NCBI GenBank assembly: GCA_051715425.1
Contig: JBPXJS010000008.1
Location: 248,001 to 312,000 of the forward strand
Direction of reading: 5' to 3'
Origin: JAJTFA01 sp051715425
Lineage (GTDB): Bacteria > Bacteroidota > Bacteroidia > UKL13-3
Length of the DNA stretch: 64,000 nucleotides
The notes under the pieces were generated by a model, which saw nothing but the letters and a program-made list of their open reading frames with translations, was not told where the DNA came from and searched no databases. This document shows, piece by piece, positions 54,021 through 61,952 of the stretch. Position 1 is the stretch's first letter; the number at the start of each line of letters is the position of its first letter. A program made the translations under genes and the position numbers.

Positions 54021-54602
54021 TTATCTAAAGGGCACGGGTTTTAACTTTTGCGCAGCAAGTTCTGCTATCTCCAGTATCCGCTTTTGCCTTGTTTCGGGTC
54101 GTTTTGCCAGTACAAGCCATTGCAATATTGCTTTTCTGGATGATTTGCTTAAACTTAAAAAAAATTCCTTCGAGCCTTTTCTGGCTTTCAATTCCTTTTG
54201 CAGGTCCTTAGGAATTATCAACTCTTCCACCTCGTCTAAAATGGACCACGAACCATTTTGTTTGGCTATTTCTATGCTCTTAAAACCGGCCGGCATCATG
54301 AGTCCGATTTCTATTAATTGCTGAACCTTTCCCTTGTTAATTTTTGACCATACACTTCCTGGTTTGCGCTTACTGAAAAGCTGCATAAACTTTTCATCAT
54401 CAATAGAAATTCTGGTACTGTCTATCCAGCCAAAACAAAGGGCCTCATCAACAGCCTCGCTCCAACCAACACTTGGCATGTTAGATTTCATTTTATAGCA
54501 AATAAGGAAAACGGATTGTTTCATTTGGTGATTTGCCTTTAGCCATAACCTCCACTCCTTCCGGCTGGCAGGATAAAAAGTATCTGTGTCCCTTTTAGTC
54601 AT
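54021..54602 (-). CDS. YdeI/OmpD-associated family protein
   Basis: 193 residues: FYPASRKEWRLWLKANHQMKQSVFL, VGWSEAVDEALCFGWIDSTRISI, SKRKPGSVWSKINKGKVQQLI and a C-terminal AKRPETRQKRILEIAELAAQ. This is the typical YdeI (bacteriocin-protection-like, DUF1801-linked) architecture. In enterobacteria YdeI helps tolerate antimicrobial peptides; the role here is unknown. Confidence 0.9.
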   Translation of the reverse strand: MTKRDTDTFYPASRKEWRLWLKANHQMKQSVFLICYKMKSNMPSVGWSEAVDEALCFGWIDSTRISIDDEKFMQLFSKRKPGSVWSKINKGKVQQLIEIGLMMPAGFKSIEIAKQNGSWSILDEVEELIIPKDLQKELKARKGSKEFFLSLSKSSRKAILQWLVLAKRPETRQKRILEIAELAAQKLKPVPFR

Positions 54603-54658
54603 GCATGTTTAGTTGATGTACTTTAACCATCATTTCCTTGTTTCAGCAATTATATTGA

Positions 54659-54752
54659 GCATCAATTTGACAAGTAAAATAACATAATTGATGCGCAAAT
54701 TAATCCTGTCTGGTGACAACTGTATGTCAGCAGTGTGTGGATTAATTTGTGC
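54659..54752. repeat. Compound inverted repeats upstream of the YdeI-like gene
   Basis: Two stems that share two bases: GCATCAATT/AATTGATGC (54659-54667 with 54686-54694) and GCGCAAATTAATCC/GGATTAATTTGTGC (54693-54706 with 54739-54752; 14 pairs counting one G-T). They lie between the YdeI-like and VOC genes. Confidence 0.6.
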
Positions 54753-54770
54753 CATTGTTTTTATTTGCTA

Positions 54771-55376
54771 TTATTTAAGTTCTGATAAAATAATTTTTTT
54801 CTGTGTTAATGTGTTTTTCATTGCCTTGTCTCTAACTTTAGGGTCATCGCTGTTAATAAGGTCAAAATATTCAACGGGAACAACTTGCCACGATAAACCA
54901 TATTTATCTTTACACCATCCACAAGAACTTTCTTCCCCTCCGTTTGCAGTCAAAGCACTCCAATAATAATCTACTTCCGCCTGGTCTTTGCAGTTAATAA
55001 CAAACGAAACAGATTCATTAAATTTGAAAAATGGACCTGCCGCCAAAATACTTAATTCCATATCTGCAATTTCAATAACGGCTGTTTCAAAGTCTCCTCC
55101 GCCTGCTTCCGGTGGATTTTTATATTTTCGATGCTCTTTCAACTTACCGTCTTTGAATATTGATAAATAGTAATCCGCTGCTGCTTTTGCATCTTTTGTT
55201 TCAACCCACAGGCTAGGCGTTATTTTTTGTTTAATCATATCAGTTTTGTTTGTCAAAGTTTGATTAGATATTGTATCAATTTTACCGTTGTTGCCTGAAT
55301 TCTGTTTTGAGTTTCCGCAACCCATCGCCTGAACGATTATTAATGCAACCAAAATTTTAAATCCATCATTTTTCAT
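54771..55376 (-). CDS. Lipoprotein VOC (PhnB-like) protein
   Basis: 201 residues: lipobox-type signal (IIVQAMGCGNS), then a PhnB/demethylubiquinone-methyltransferase-like VOC domain (KITPSLWVETKDAKAAADYYLSIF, ELSILAAGPFFKFNESVSFVI, WCKDKYGLSWQVVPVEYF). A membrane-anchored VOC domain is unusual. It follows the SRPBCC gene by 4 bp in the ArsR operon. Confidence 0.88.
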   Translation of the reverse strand: MKNDGFKILVALIIVQAMGCGNSKQNSGNNGKIDTISNQTLTNKTDMIKQKITPSLWVETKDAKAAADYYLSIFKDGKLKEHRKYKNPPEAGGGDFETAVIEIADMELSILAAGPFFKFNESVSFVINCKDQAEVDYYWSALTANGGEESSCGWCKDKYGLSWQVVPVEYFDLINSDDPKVRDKAMKNTLTQKKIILSELK

Positions 55377-55380
55377 AGCT

Positions 55381-55878
55381 TTATTTATTAAATTTTGATA
55401 GTAATGTTTCTAATTCATTTAATGTCGCAGTAAAGCCTTCTTTAAAGCCCATTTCCATCATTTTTTCCATGCGTTCAAGAGAATCATTGTATATCGTTAT
55501 GCTTACTTTGGTGATACCATTTTGTTCACTAAAATTCAAATCCCAATTGGAACCTGGTAAAAAGGGATTTTCGTCCTTGTCGGCAAAAACACTTAAGAAT
55601 TTAAAGTTGCTTTTCGGGCTTATTGAAGTATAGTCTTGTATATGCCAACCTATTTCCACTCCTTCCGGGCTTACCATTGCATAAAATCTTCGTCCACCCA
55701 CTTTAAACTCCATTCTCACCGTTTTCGACAAATATGGTTTGGGTGCCCACCATTGGTCAAGGATTTCTTGTTTGGTAAATGCGTCCCATACAAGTGAAAG
55801 TTCTGCATTAAATTCTCTGTCTATGAACACAGTTTTGGTTGACTTGTCAACCCTAAAGTCTGATTTCAGATTATTCAT
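55381..55878 (-). CDS. SRPBCC/AHSA1-domain protein
   Basis: 165 residues of the START-like/AHSA1 fold: REFNAELSLVWDAFTKQEILDQWWAPKPYLSKTVRMEFKVGGRRFYAM and the last helix MEMGFKEGFTATLNELETLL. Usually encoded with an ArsR regulator, as here (4-bp overlap). It probably binds a small hydrophobic ligand. Confidence 0.92.
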   Translation of the reverse strand: MNNLKSDFRVDKSTKTVFIDREFNAELSLVWDAFTKQEILDQWWAPKPYLSKTVRMEFKVGGRRFYAMVSPEGVEIGWHIQDYTSISPKSNFKFLSVFADKDENPFLPGSNWDLNFSEQNGITKVSITIYNDSLERMEKMMEMGFKEGFTATLNELETLLSKFNK

Positions 55879-56195
55879 TTTTTATTTTTTTTAATAGTTG
55901 ATAACAGGTTATCTAATTGATTAAATCGGGTTTCCCAAATCTTTCTGAATTGCTCAATCCACTTGTCAATTTCTTTCATTTTGTCAATTTCAAGTGAGTA
56001 ATATATCTCTCTACCCTTTTGTTCTTGTTTTACAAGTTCACATTCTGTTAAAATGCGTAAATGTTTTGACACTGCTTGTCTTGTCGTGTTAAAGTTCTCG
56101 GCAATGGCGTTTGGTGTCATTGCTTGTAATGCAATTAAGACAATGATGGCACGTCTTGTTGGGTCTGCAATAGCTTGAAAAATATCTCGTCTCAT
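55875..56195 (-). CDS. ArsR-type winged-helix regulator
   Basis: 106 residues: RRDIFQAIADPTRRAIIVLIALQAMTPNAIAENFNTTRQAVSKHLRILTECELVKQEQKGREIYYSLE. No cysteine metal site is visible, typical of the SRPBCC-linked branch rather than arsenic sensors. First gene of a three-gene operon; two 12-bp repeats around its promoter (56218-56255) suggest autoregulation. Confidence 0.95.
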   Translation of the reverse strand: MRRDIFQAIADPTRRAIIVLIALQAMTPNAIAENFNTTRQAVSKHLRILTECELVKQEQKGREIYYSLEIDKMKEIDKWIEQFRKIWETRFNQLDNLLSTIKKNKK

Positions 56196-56217
56196 TAGTC
56201 TGTTTGTTTATTCGTGA

Positions 56218-56262
56218 AACTATTCGGTTGCAAATATATGTGCAACTATTCGGTTTCGCAAA
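56218..56262 (-). promoter_or_regulatory. ArsR operon promoter with paired operators
   Basis: Minus strand: TTTG (56259-56262), 20 bases, TATATTTG (56231-56238), an exact Bacteroidota promoter. Two identical AACCGAATAGTT repeats, one between the -33 and -7 elements (56244-56255), one at the start point (56218-56229), 26 bp apart. An inner GTTGCA-N8-TGCAAC palindrome lies between. Confidence 0.75.
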
Positions 56263-56336
56263 CTTGTTTTCATTTTTTGGTCAGATTGTTGAAAAGCGCC
56301 CGGAATTGTCGGTTGACAGGCTTATTCTAAAATTGG

Positions 56337-56516
56337 TGCTAACGTTTAGTGGGTTTACTCTGGCGGGGATTTTTAGCACTAAACTTTATTCGGAGAACGG
56401 AACTTCCAACCTGTACAAACCGAAGGTTCACGAATTCCATTTAAAATCAATCATTGCATGAGTAAATGTGTCTGCGAAGCACGGCCCGCCCGGTATCGCG
56501 AACCCCTTATTAGGTG
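56337..56516 (-). repeat. attC-like intergenic element 3
   Basis: 180 bp after the VIT1 gene stop. Plus strand starts TGCTAACGTTTAGTGGG and ends TTATTAGGTG; TGTCTGCGAAGCACGG and CTGGCGGGGATTTTTAGCAC match elements 1 and 4. Confidence 0.5.
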
Positions 56517-56544
56517 TGGTTTTCATTTGAGTTAAAAGCACAAA

Positions 56545-57246
56545 TTATATTTTAACACCAAAGAGATAGCCCACAAATGCTGATAAGCCCATTGCAATTG
56601 TTCCCCAGATAGTAATGCGTAGAATGGCCTTTTTAATACTTGAACCTCCTGTTTTTGCTGCAGTTGTTCCTAAAACAAGTAGAAAGAGTATTGTGAACCC
56701 ATATAACCAATATTCCATTCCTGTAATTGGTGCAAAAAGTATTACTAAAAGTGGCAATAGTCCGCCAACAGTAAATGATGCTCCTGAAGCAATGGCTGCT
56801 TGTATAGGATTTGCCTGGCTGATCTCGTTTATGCCTAGTTCTTCTCTAATATGTGTTCCCAAAGCATCTTTTTCAGTCAGTTCAATAGCTACTTGCATAG
56901 CTGTTTCTTTTTTCAAGCCTCGTTTCTCATAAATTTGAGCCAAAATATTTAGTTCTTCCTCTGGCATTTCTTTAAGTTCCTTAATTTCTCTTTCAATATC
57001 TGCTTTTTCAGTGTCTGTTTGAGAACTTACCGAAACATATTCTCCTGCTGCCATTGATAATGCACCGGCAACAAGTCCGGCTACCGTTGCTAAAACAATA
57101 GGCTCTCTGGTTGAGCTTGCAGCAGCAACTCCTATAGCAAGACTTGAAATAGAAATTATTCCATCGTTAGCTCCTAAAACAGCAGCTCTGAGCCAGTTGC
57201 TTCTGTGTATAAAATGGCTGTCTAAGTAATTGTCAATTGTTAGCAT
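56545..57246 (-). CDS. VIT1/CCC1 family membrane transporter
   Basis: 233 residues: N-terminal WLRAAVLGANDGIISISSLAIGVAAA, followed by AGLVAGALSMAAGEYVSVSSQTDTEKADIE, the family Glu-rich loop (KELKEMPEEELNILAQIYEKRGL) and three more C-terminal helices. Homologues move Fe2+ or Mn2+ into vacuoles or out of the cytosol. Flanked on both sides by attC-like elements. Confidence 0.92.
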   Translation of the reverse strand: MLTIDNYLDSHFIHRSNWLRAAVLGANDGIISISSLAIGVAAASSTREPIVLATVAGLVAGALSMAAGEYVSVSSQTDTEKADIEREIKELKEMPEEELNILAQIYEKRGLKKETAMQVAIELTEKDALGTHIREELGINEISQANPIQAAIASGASFTVGGLLPLLVILFAPITGMEYWLYGFTILFLLVLGTTAAKTGGSSIKKAILRITIWGTIAMGLSAFVGYLFGVKI

Positions 57247-57276
57247 TGTTTTGTTGTTTTTGGTTGTGATAAATTA

Positions 57277-57410
57277 CACCTAACGGTTGGCGGGCTTTGC
57301 GTTGGGCAAGCTTTTCAGCACTAATGTCTATTCGCAGCAATGAACTTTCGGCTACCGCAACATTGTCTGCGGAGCACGAAACCCCGCCTTTTGAAAATGT
57401 GCTGTTAGCA
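57277..57410 (-). repeat. attC-like intergenic element 4
   Basis: 134 bp, beginning 19 bp after the stop of the 57430 gene. Minus-strand end CCGTTAGGTG holds GTTAGGT, an exact match to the GTTRRRY core of attC; its start TGCTAAC is a two-mismatch RYYYAAC. Plus strand holds TAACGGTTGGCGGGCTTTG and CACGAAACCCCGCC. Confidence 0.55.
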
Positions 57411-57429
57411 ACTGCCCTTCTCGCTTCAG

Positions 57430-58254
57430 TCATTCTTTTTTGTCCCAGAATTCACACTTTTCAATTTCAAGAAATACTCCATTTATAAATTTGAATTTAC
57501 GCTTGTATTTATGTTGAAGTTGTCCGTTTTCATTATCTCCTCCATAAAGAGAGTCATCATTATTGGCTGCGTGATATTCATAAGAAAATACTTTTTCAAT
57601 ACTGTCATATTCAAAAACCTTTAAATCATAATAACGTCCATCATATTGAGCAATATGGTCAATTTTATATGAGATTGTATCAAGTTTTATAGTAATTGCT
57701 ACAGATGCATTACAAGTATTGCAAGTCTGCACACCTCCAATGACAAAATATTCCTGGTCTAAACTGTCGAGTAAAAAAACATGTCCATAAGTCGAAGCCG
57801 CAAGGGTTTCTGAAGCCTCGCCTCCAAAGAAATCGGCTTTTACTGCCCCATTTAAAAGTCGATAATGTATGATAGTTTTGCTAGTTCTGTATGAACCTCC
57901 AGTCTTCTCATCAATTGAAAAAAAGAATATTTTATTGTCATTTGATTTTGAAATAGAAATTTTATCTTGATTGAGAAGTGTTTCGATTGGATAATTGATT
58001 ATTCGTTTGTCATTCAGTATTTTCAAAAGTCGAGTTGTAATACCATTACCAATTGAATCAATTAATTCAAACCTGTTATCATTGTCTGAAAATGGCGAAA
58101 GTGTCCCGTAATATTCAAGCAGTGCATTTATTTCTTCAATTTTTTGAGAGATATCATCCTTTTTGTTTTTTGTTATTTTTTTATTCGTCTGTCCGAATGT
58201 TTGTGTTATCAGAAAGAGGAGAAATAATATGGTCAATATTTTCGTCATTGTCAT
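57430..58254 (-). CDS. Exported protein, unknown function
   Basis: 274 residues with signal peptide TMTKILTILFLLFLITQTFG. A beta-rich body with KIFFFSIDEKTGGSYRTSKTIIHYRLLNG and a CNTC motif (QTCNTCNASVAI). No family recognised. It is followed by attC-like element 4; the 58255-58403 gap upstream is empty. Confidence 0.7.
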   Translation of the reverse strand: MTMTKILTILFLLFLITQTFGQTNKKITKNKKDDISQKIEEINALLEYYGTLSPFSDNDNRFELIDSIGNGITTRLLKILNDKRIINYPIETLLNQDKISISKSNDNKIFFFSIDEKTGGSYRTSKTIIHYRLLNGAVKADFFGGEASETLAASTYGHVFLLDSLDQEYFVIGGVQTCNTCNASVAITIKLDTISYKIDHIAQYDGRYYDLKVFEYDSIEKVFSYEYHAANNDDSLYGGDNENGQLQHKYKRKFKFINGVFLEIEKCEFWDKKE

Positions 58255-58403
58255 GTTGTCTTAGGGTTTCTGATAATGTTCCCGGGTCAGGTGCAGCAGC
58301 GGCAAATAAGCGCAGTGGTAATGCTGCTATTGTACTTAGCCCGTGTTGCAGCATCTAATTCTTATTTGACATTTCTGCTGATTATTTTATTTATCCATTG
58401 AGT

Positions 58404-59060
58404 TCATTTAAATGGTTTCATTATATTATTAGGATTAATAATTTTGTTGAACTCCAGTTGCTCATTTATTTGATGTCTGAATTTTTCGGATAAAAGTTTT
58501 AATCTAATTAATAATTTCTTTCGAAATTCTTTAACATCATCATCAGTCTTCCGTAAAATCTCGTTGGTGATACTGTCTAGTTCTTTATCAAAATTATCGA
58601 AGAGATTAGTATAAGAAAACAATTCTCTCTCATTATACCATTTGTGCGTATTTTTTGCTAAAGCGATATACTTATTTTGCCATTCTTCTATGCTTAATGG
58701 AAAATTAATCATTTCCTTACTATCAAATTCTAAGGTTTCTTGAACTGTGTATTCATCTGTATATGATTCGCTAGAAATAGAAAAAACCAATTGCCCCTCT
58801 AATTCTTCCTCCACGTATAAGTTATGTGTAAAGTTTAGATAAGTGTCTAACCAATCAACTTCGTTGGCAATATTCGTCCTTGTCAATTTTAATTCAACAT
58901 AACCAAAGTCAATTGGAACAGATACTTCAAGCTTCCCATTTTCAAAACCAGCAGTTAATATATTTCTTGGAACCCTCTCAAAATAGAGAGAAACCACATT
59001 ATTGCCTATTTTTTTCCAACTCAACAGTTTGACATCAGTGTCTTTAAGAATGAAATTCAT
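58404..59060 (-). CDS. Hypothetical protein, unknown function
   Basis: 218 residues, acidic, no signal or membrane segment. N-terminal half is beta-rich (KLEVSVPIDFGYVELKLTR), C-terminal half helical (KEFRKKLLIRLKLLSEKFRHQINEQLEF). Not recognised. A dispersed-repeat copy and a perfect 14-bp palindrome lie upstream. Confidence 0.6.
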   Translation of the reverse strand: MNFILKDTDVKLLSWKKIGNNVVSLYFERVPRNILTAGFENGKLEVSVPIDFGYVELKLTRTNIANEVDWLDTYLNFTHNLYVEEELEGQLVFSISSESYTDEYTVQETLEFDSKEMINFPLSIEEWQNKYIALAKNTHKWYNERELFSYTNLFDNFDKELDSITNEILRKTDDDVKEFRKKLLIRLKLLSEKFRHQINEQLEFNKIINPNNIMKPFK

Positions 59061-59091
59061 TGCAAATATCTATTTTAGTTTTCGGTTTTGA

Positions 59092-59184
59092 AATTGCCTG
59101 CTAACAGCAGACTATGTATTAACCTATCCACAGCCCTGTATGTAAATGTTGGGATAAAACTTCAAATATGCAAGCGCTTGCAAG
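59092..59184 (-). repeat. Dispersed intergenic repeat, copy G
   Basis: Best-preserved copy. Plus-strand landmarks: ATTGCCTGCTAACAGCAGAC, AACCTATCCACAGCCCTG, TATGTAAATGTTGGGATAAA and, at the far end, a 14-bp palindrome. Confidence 0.6.
59169..59182. promoter_or_regulatory. Perfect palindrome TGCAAGCGCTTGCA, LacI/GalR-like operator candidate
   Basis: 14-bp perfect palindrome with central CG in the AAnCGnTT pattern used by LacI/GalR regulators. It is 109 bp before the 58404 start. No LacI-type regulator is in the window. Confidence 0.4.
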
Positions 59185-59223
59185 GTTAAATTTGCTTCTA
59201 TAGAAAACGGAAATGGAGATTGA

Positions 59224-60786
59224 TCAGGAAGCAACTCCTGTTGCTAATGGTGCTGCATAGTTGTCCGACTCCTTTACTGAAGCTAACTGATGTTGCACCT
59301 GTTTATAAATGGTTTCGTATCCCTTTTTCATCTGGTACATCATAATGGAATACAATACGGCTTTATCCATAAACTTGCGGTTATAAAAGAATGTCCAGCC
59401 TAAGAGTTTCCAGTAATAAAACCGGTCGCTATCCAGAATGCAGAGCAGGATTAAAAACCTGAGTCCAATCCTTATATTATCAGGGCGAAAAGGCATTCGA
59501 ATACGCACATTTGATTTAGGGAAACGGTGGTGTCTGAAAAAACTCTTTAATCGTTCCAGCGAATATTCCGGTTTATATACCTTGCCAATTACATCCAGAA
59601 ACCCATCATACAGAGGTTTTATACCCATTACCGGTCTAATATTTGTTTCCCCTTCAGAGAATGCGAAATGACGTACCAGCCTTCCCTCCTTTTTCATCCG
59701 ATCAAATAATTCCGTTCCGGGCGGGGCTTTTAATACGTTTACAATGGGAAGCGGTATACCGGTTAAATGGATAAAACGCGACTGCAATTCAAAACTTTGC
59801 TCGGTATCTGTATCAAAACCAACAATAAATCCACCGGAAATAATAAACCCTGCTTCGTGAATGGCATGTATGGTTTCCAACATATTCCGCTTGAGGTTCT
59901 GGTTTTTATGTGATACTTTTAAACTGGCTTCATCAGGTGTTTCAATACCAATAAACACATGCCTGAAACCTGCATCAAGTAACAATTGCATCAATTCCTC
60001 GTCATCAGCCAGGTTCACTGTTAGTTGTGTGGCAAAATAAAACGCGGGCTGGTATTTTTTCCGCCATTCAATTAATGCAGGAAGCAATTCTGCCTTCAGT
60101 ACCCTTTTGTTTCCAATCAGGTTGTCATCGGCAAAAAGCACCAGTTGTACATCCTTGGTCAGTCTTATTTTATCAAGCTCAGCAATTATCTGCTCAGCAC
60201 TTTTGGTGCGTGGTTTCCTTCCAAACAAAGCAGTTACATCACAAAAATCGCATAGGTATGGGCATCCCCTCGAGTACTGGATAATAGAATAAACGTATTT
60301 GCCAATATCCACCAGATCAAACTGTGGAACCGGGGTTTTGCTCACATCGGCAAAATCTTTCGATTGGTATACAGGTTTTGCCGTACCTGCAGCAAGGTCT
60401 TCTAAAAAAGGATATAAGGTTATCTCGGCTTCATTCAGTACAAAATGATCAACCCCTTCAAACCGCTCATGCTCATGGGTAAAAAGAGGGCCGCCTGCAA
60501 CTACTTTCGCCTTATTGGTGTTGCACTGCTTGATGATTGCCCTAACCGACTCCTCCTGCACATTCATGGCAGATATAAATACATAATCAGCCCAGCGGAT
60601 ATCTTCATCTTTTAAAGAAGTAACGTTAAGGTCGATGAGTTTCCTTTCCCAAACTTCCGGCAACATGGAAGCCACGGTAAGCAAGCCCAGCGGAGGGAAG
60701 GCTGCTTTTTTACCAATCACCTTGGTAAAATGCTTAAGGGCATAAAATGTGTCCGGCATCTCCGGATATACCAGCAATATTTTCAT
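59224..60786 (-). CDS. B12-binding-type radical SAM protein (DUF4070)
   Basis: 520 residues: N-terminal Rossmann cobalamin-like domain (MKILLVYPEMPDTFYALKHF, GLLTVASMLPEVW) without the base-off His motif, the radical SAM CX3CX2C in SRGCPYLCDFCDV, and a C-terminal DUF4070 region. Relatives include HpnP-like hopanoid methylases and other lipid-modifying enzymes. The reaction here is unknown; it is followed (93 bp upstream gene) by a methyltransferase on the same strand, so a shared pathway is possible. Confidence 0.9.
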   Translation of the reverse strand: MKILLVYPEMPDTFYALKHFTKVIGKKAAFPPLGLLTVASMLPEVWERKLIDLNVTSLKDEDIRWADYVFISAMNVQEESVRAIIKQCNTNKAKVVAGGPLFTHEHERFEGVDHFVLNEAEITLYPFLEDLAAGTAKPVYQSKDFADVSKTPVPQFDLVDIGKYVYSIIQYSRGCPYLCDFCDVTALFGRKPRTKSAEQIIAELDKIRLTKDVQLVLFADDNLIGNKRVLKAELLPALIEWRKKYQPAFYFATQLTVNLADDEELMQLLLDAGFRHVFIGIETPDEASLKVSHKNQNLKRNMLETIHAIHEAGFIISGGFIVGFDTDTEQSFELQSRFIHLTGIPLPIVNVLKAPPGTELFDRMKKEGRLVRHFAFSEGETNIRPVMGIKPLYDGFLDVIGKVYKPEYSLERLKSFFRHHRFPKSNVRIRMPFRPDNIRIGLRFLILLCILDSDRFYYWKLLGWTFFYNRKFMDKAVLYSIMMYQMKKGYETIYKQVQHQLASVKESDNYAAPLATGVAS

Positions 60787-60878
60787 TAAATGGAAAGGAA
60801 TATGATTAAAGCCAAGGTAACAAATTAATTTATTTTCTGCTAAACGATTTACAACCAGGGAAAAACCTTCTACGCCCC

Positions 60879-61778
60879 TTATTTGTAAGCTTCAATAATA
60901 ATACGATCTCCGGCAAATCCAAACCATTTGGTCAGGTAATAATTAATAGCCTGAAAGAAAAGTTTATACCCATTTTCAATAAAATTCCCCCGAAGTGTAA
61001 TGGTGGAAGGAGGTTTTACATCTTCTTTGATGATTATTTTACTAAACCCACAATGTTTTAGCATATGTCGGGCCGTTTTGGCATTAAACTCTGTAAGGTG
61101 AAAAGGTGGAATATACATGGTTTTTTGTGAGCCAATTAACCGGAAAATTAAAAACGCCAGTTTACTTGAAAGCAGGTTCAGGGTACCTGGTAACTGTATC
61201 AGTGCCACCCCACCGGTTTTCAAAATGCGATAGGTTAGCTGTATGGCCTCAGTTGGGTTTGTAAAATGCTCCAGCACATCACCCATCATTACCACATCAA
61301 AATGGTTTTCCGGCAATTCTTTGTTCAGCAATTCCTTGCTGTATGGTTTGTTAATAATATCAATACCAAACTTCTCGCGTCCATATTCAGAAGCAAATTT
61401 TGATAATTCTATACCCTTTACTCCATAGCCGTTTTGCTTCAATACATACAGAAAATTTCCCGTAGCGCAACCAACATCCAGTATATTTCCATTTTGGCAA
61501 TAGCGCCTGATCTCTTTCAGTCCATCCACATAATCACCTTGCTGAAGGAGGTCGATATAACTCACTTCCATATGGTGGGTTTTGGCATCGGAGCCTTGAA
61601 AATATTCGGCCTCATACATTTCCTGAATCTCCTGATCTGATGGTCTTGGCCAAATGGATACGAGCTCACAGGAATCACATTTCACAGCCCAGAGAAACCT
61701 GTCTTTAAACGCATAACGAAACGGAATCTGATGCCCTGTTTTTCCACCACACAGGTTACATAAAAAATCAACTTTCAT
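60879..61778 (-). CDS. Methyltransferase with N-terminal zinc ribbon (Methyltransf_23)
   Basis: 299 residues. N-terminal Cys7/Cys10 and Cys34/Cys37 form a ribbon (FLCNLCGG, VKCDSCEL), then a SAM domain with NILDVGCATGNFLYVL, GVKGIELSKFA and DVVMMGDVLEHF. A C-terminal hydrophobic stretch (LFFQAINYYLTKWFGF) suggests membrane contact. This layout is common for sugar or lipid methyltransferases in polysaccharide regions. Confidence 0.88.
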   Translation of the reverse strand: MKVDFLCNLCGGKTGHQIPFRYAFKDRFLWAVKCDSCELVSIWPRPSDQEIQEMYEAEYFQGSDAKTHHMEVSYIDLLQQGDYVDGLKEIRRYCQNGNILDVGCATGNFLYVLKQNGYGVKGIELSKFASEYGREKFGIDIINKPYSKELLNKELPENHFDVVMMGDVLEHFTNPTEAIQLTYRILKTGGVALIQLPGTLNLLSSKLAFLIFRLIGSQKTMYIPPFHLTEFNAKTARHMLKHCGFSKIIIKEDVKPPSTITLRGNFIENGYKLFFQAINYYLTKWFGFAGDRIIIEAYK

Positions 61779-61831
61779 TTAAAAAAAATATCAAACGAAT
61801 ATCATTTATTTAAACAGAAAAAAAAATGTAA

Positions 61832-61912
61832 CGCAGTTAACCGGCTCTTTGCAAGCGGGTTTACCCAACAAAGCTGCTGCTTTGAACAGGCAGGGTGGCA
61901 GCACCAACTGCG
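61832..61912. repeat. Inverted repeat between DinB and methyltransferase genes
   Basis: CGCAGTT (61832-61838) and AACTGCG (61906-61912) flank about 67 bp of GC-rich DNA. It is in the position of an intergenic element but shows no attC landmarks. Confidence 0.3.
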
Positions 61913-61952
61913 CTAAGCCAGTGCAATTGCAAACGAAATGTTAAATAAATAA

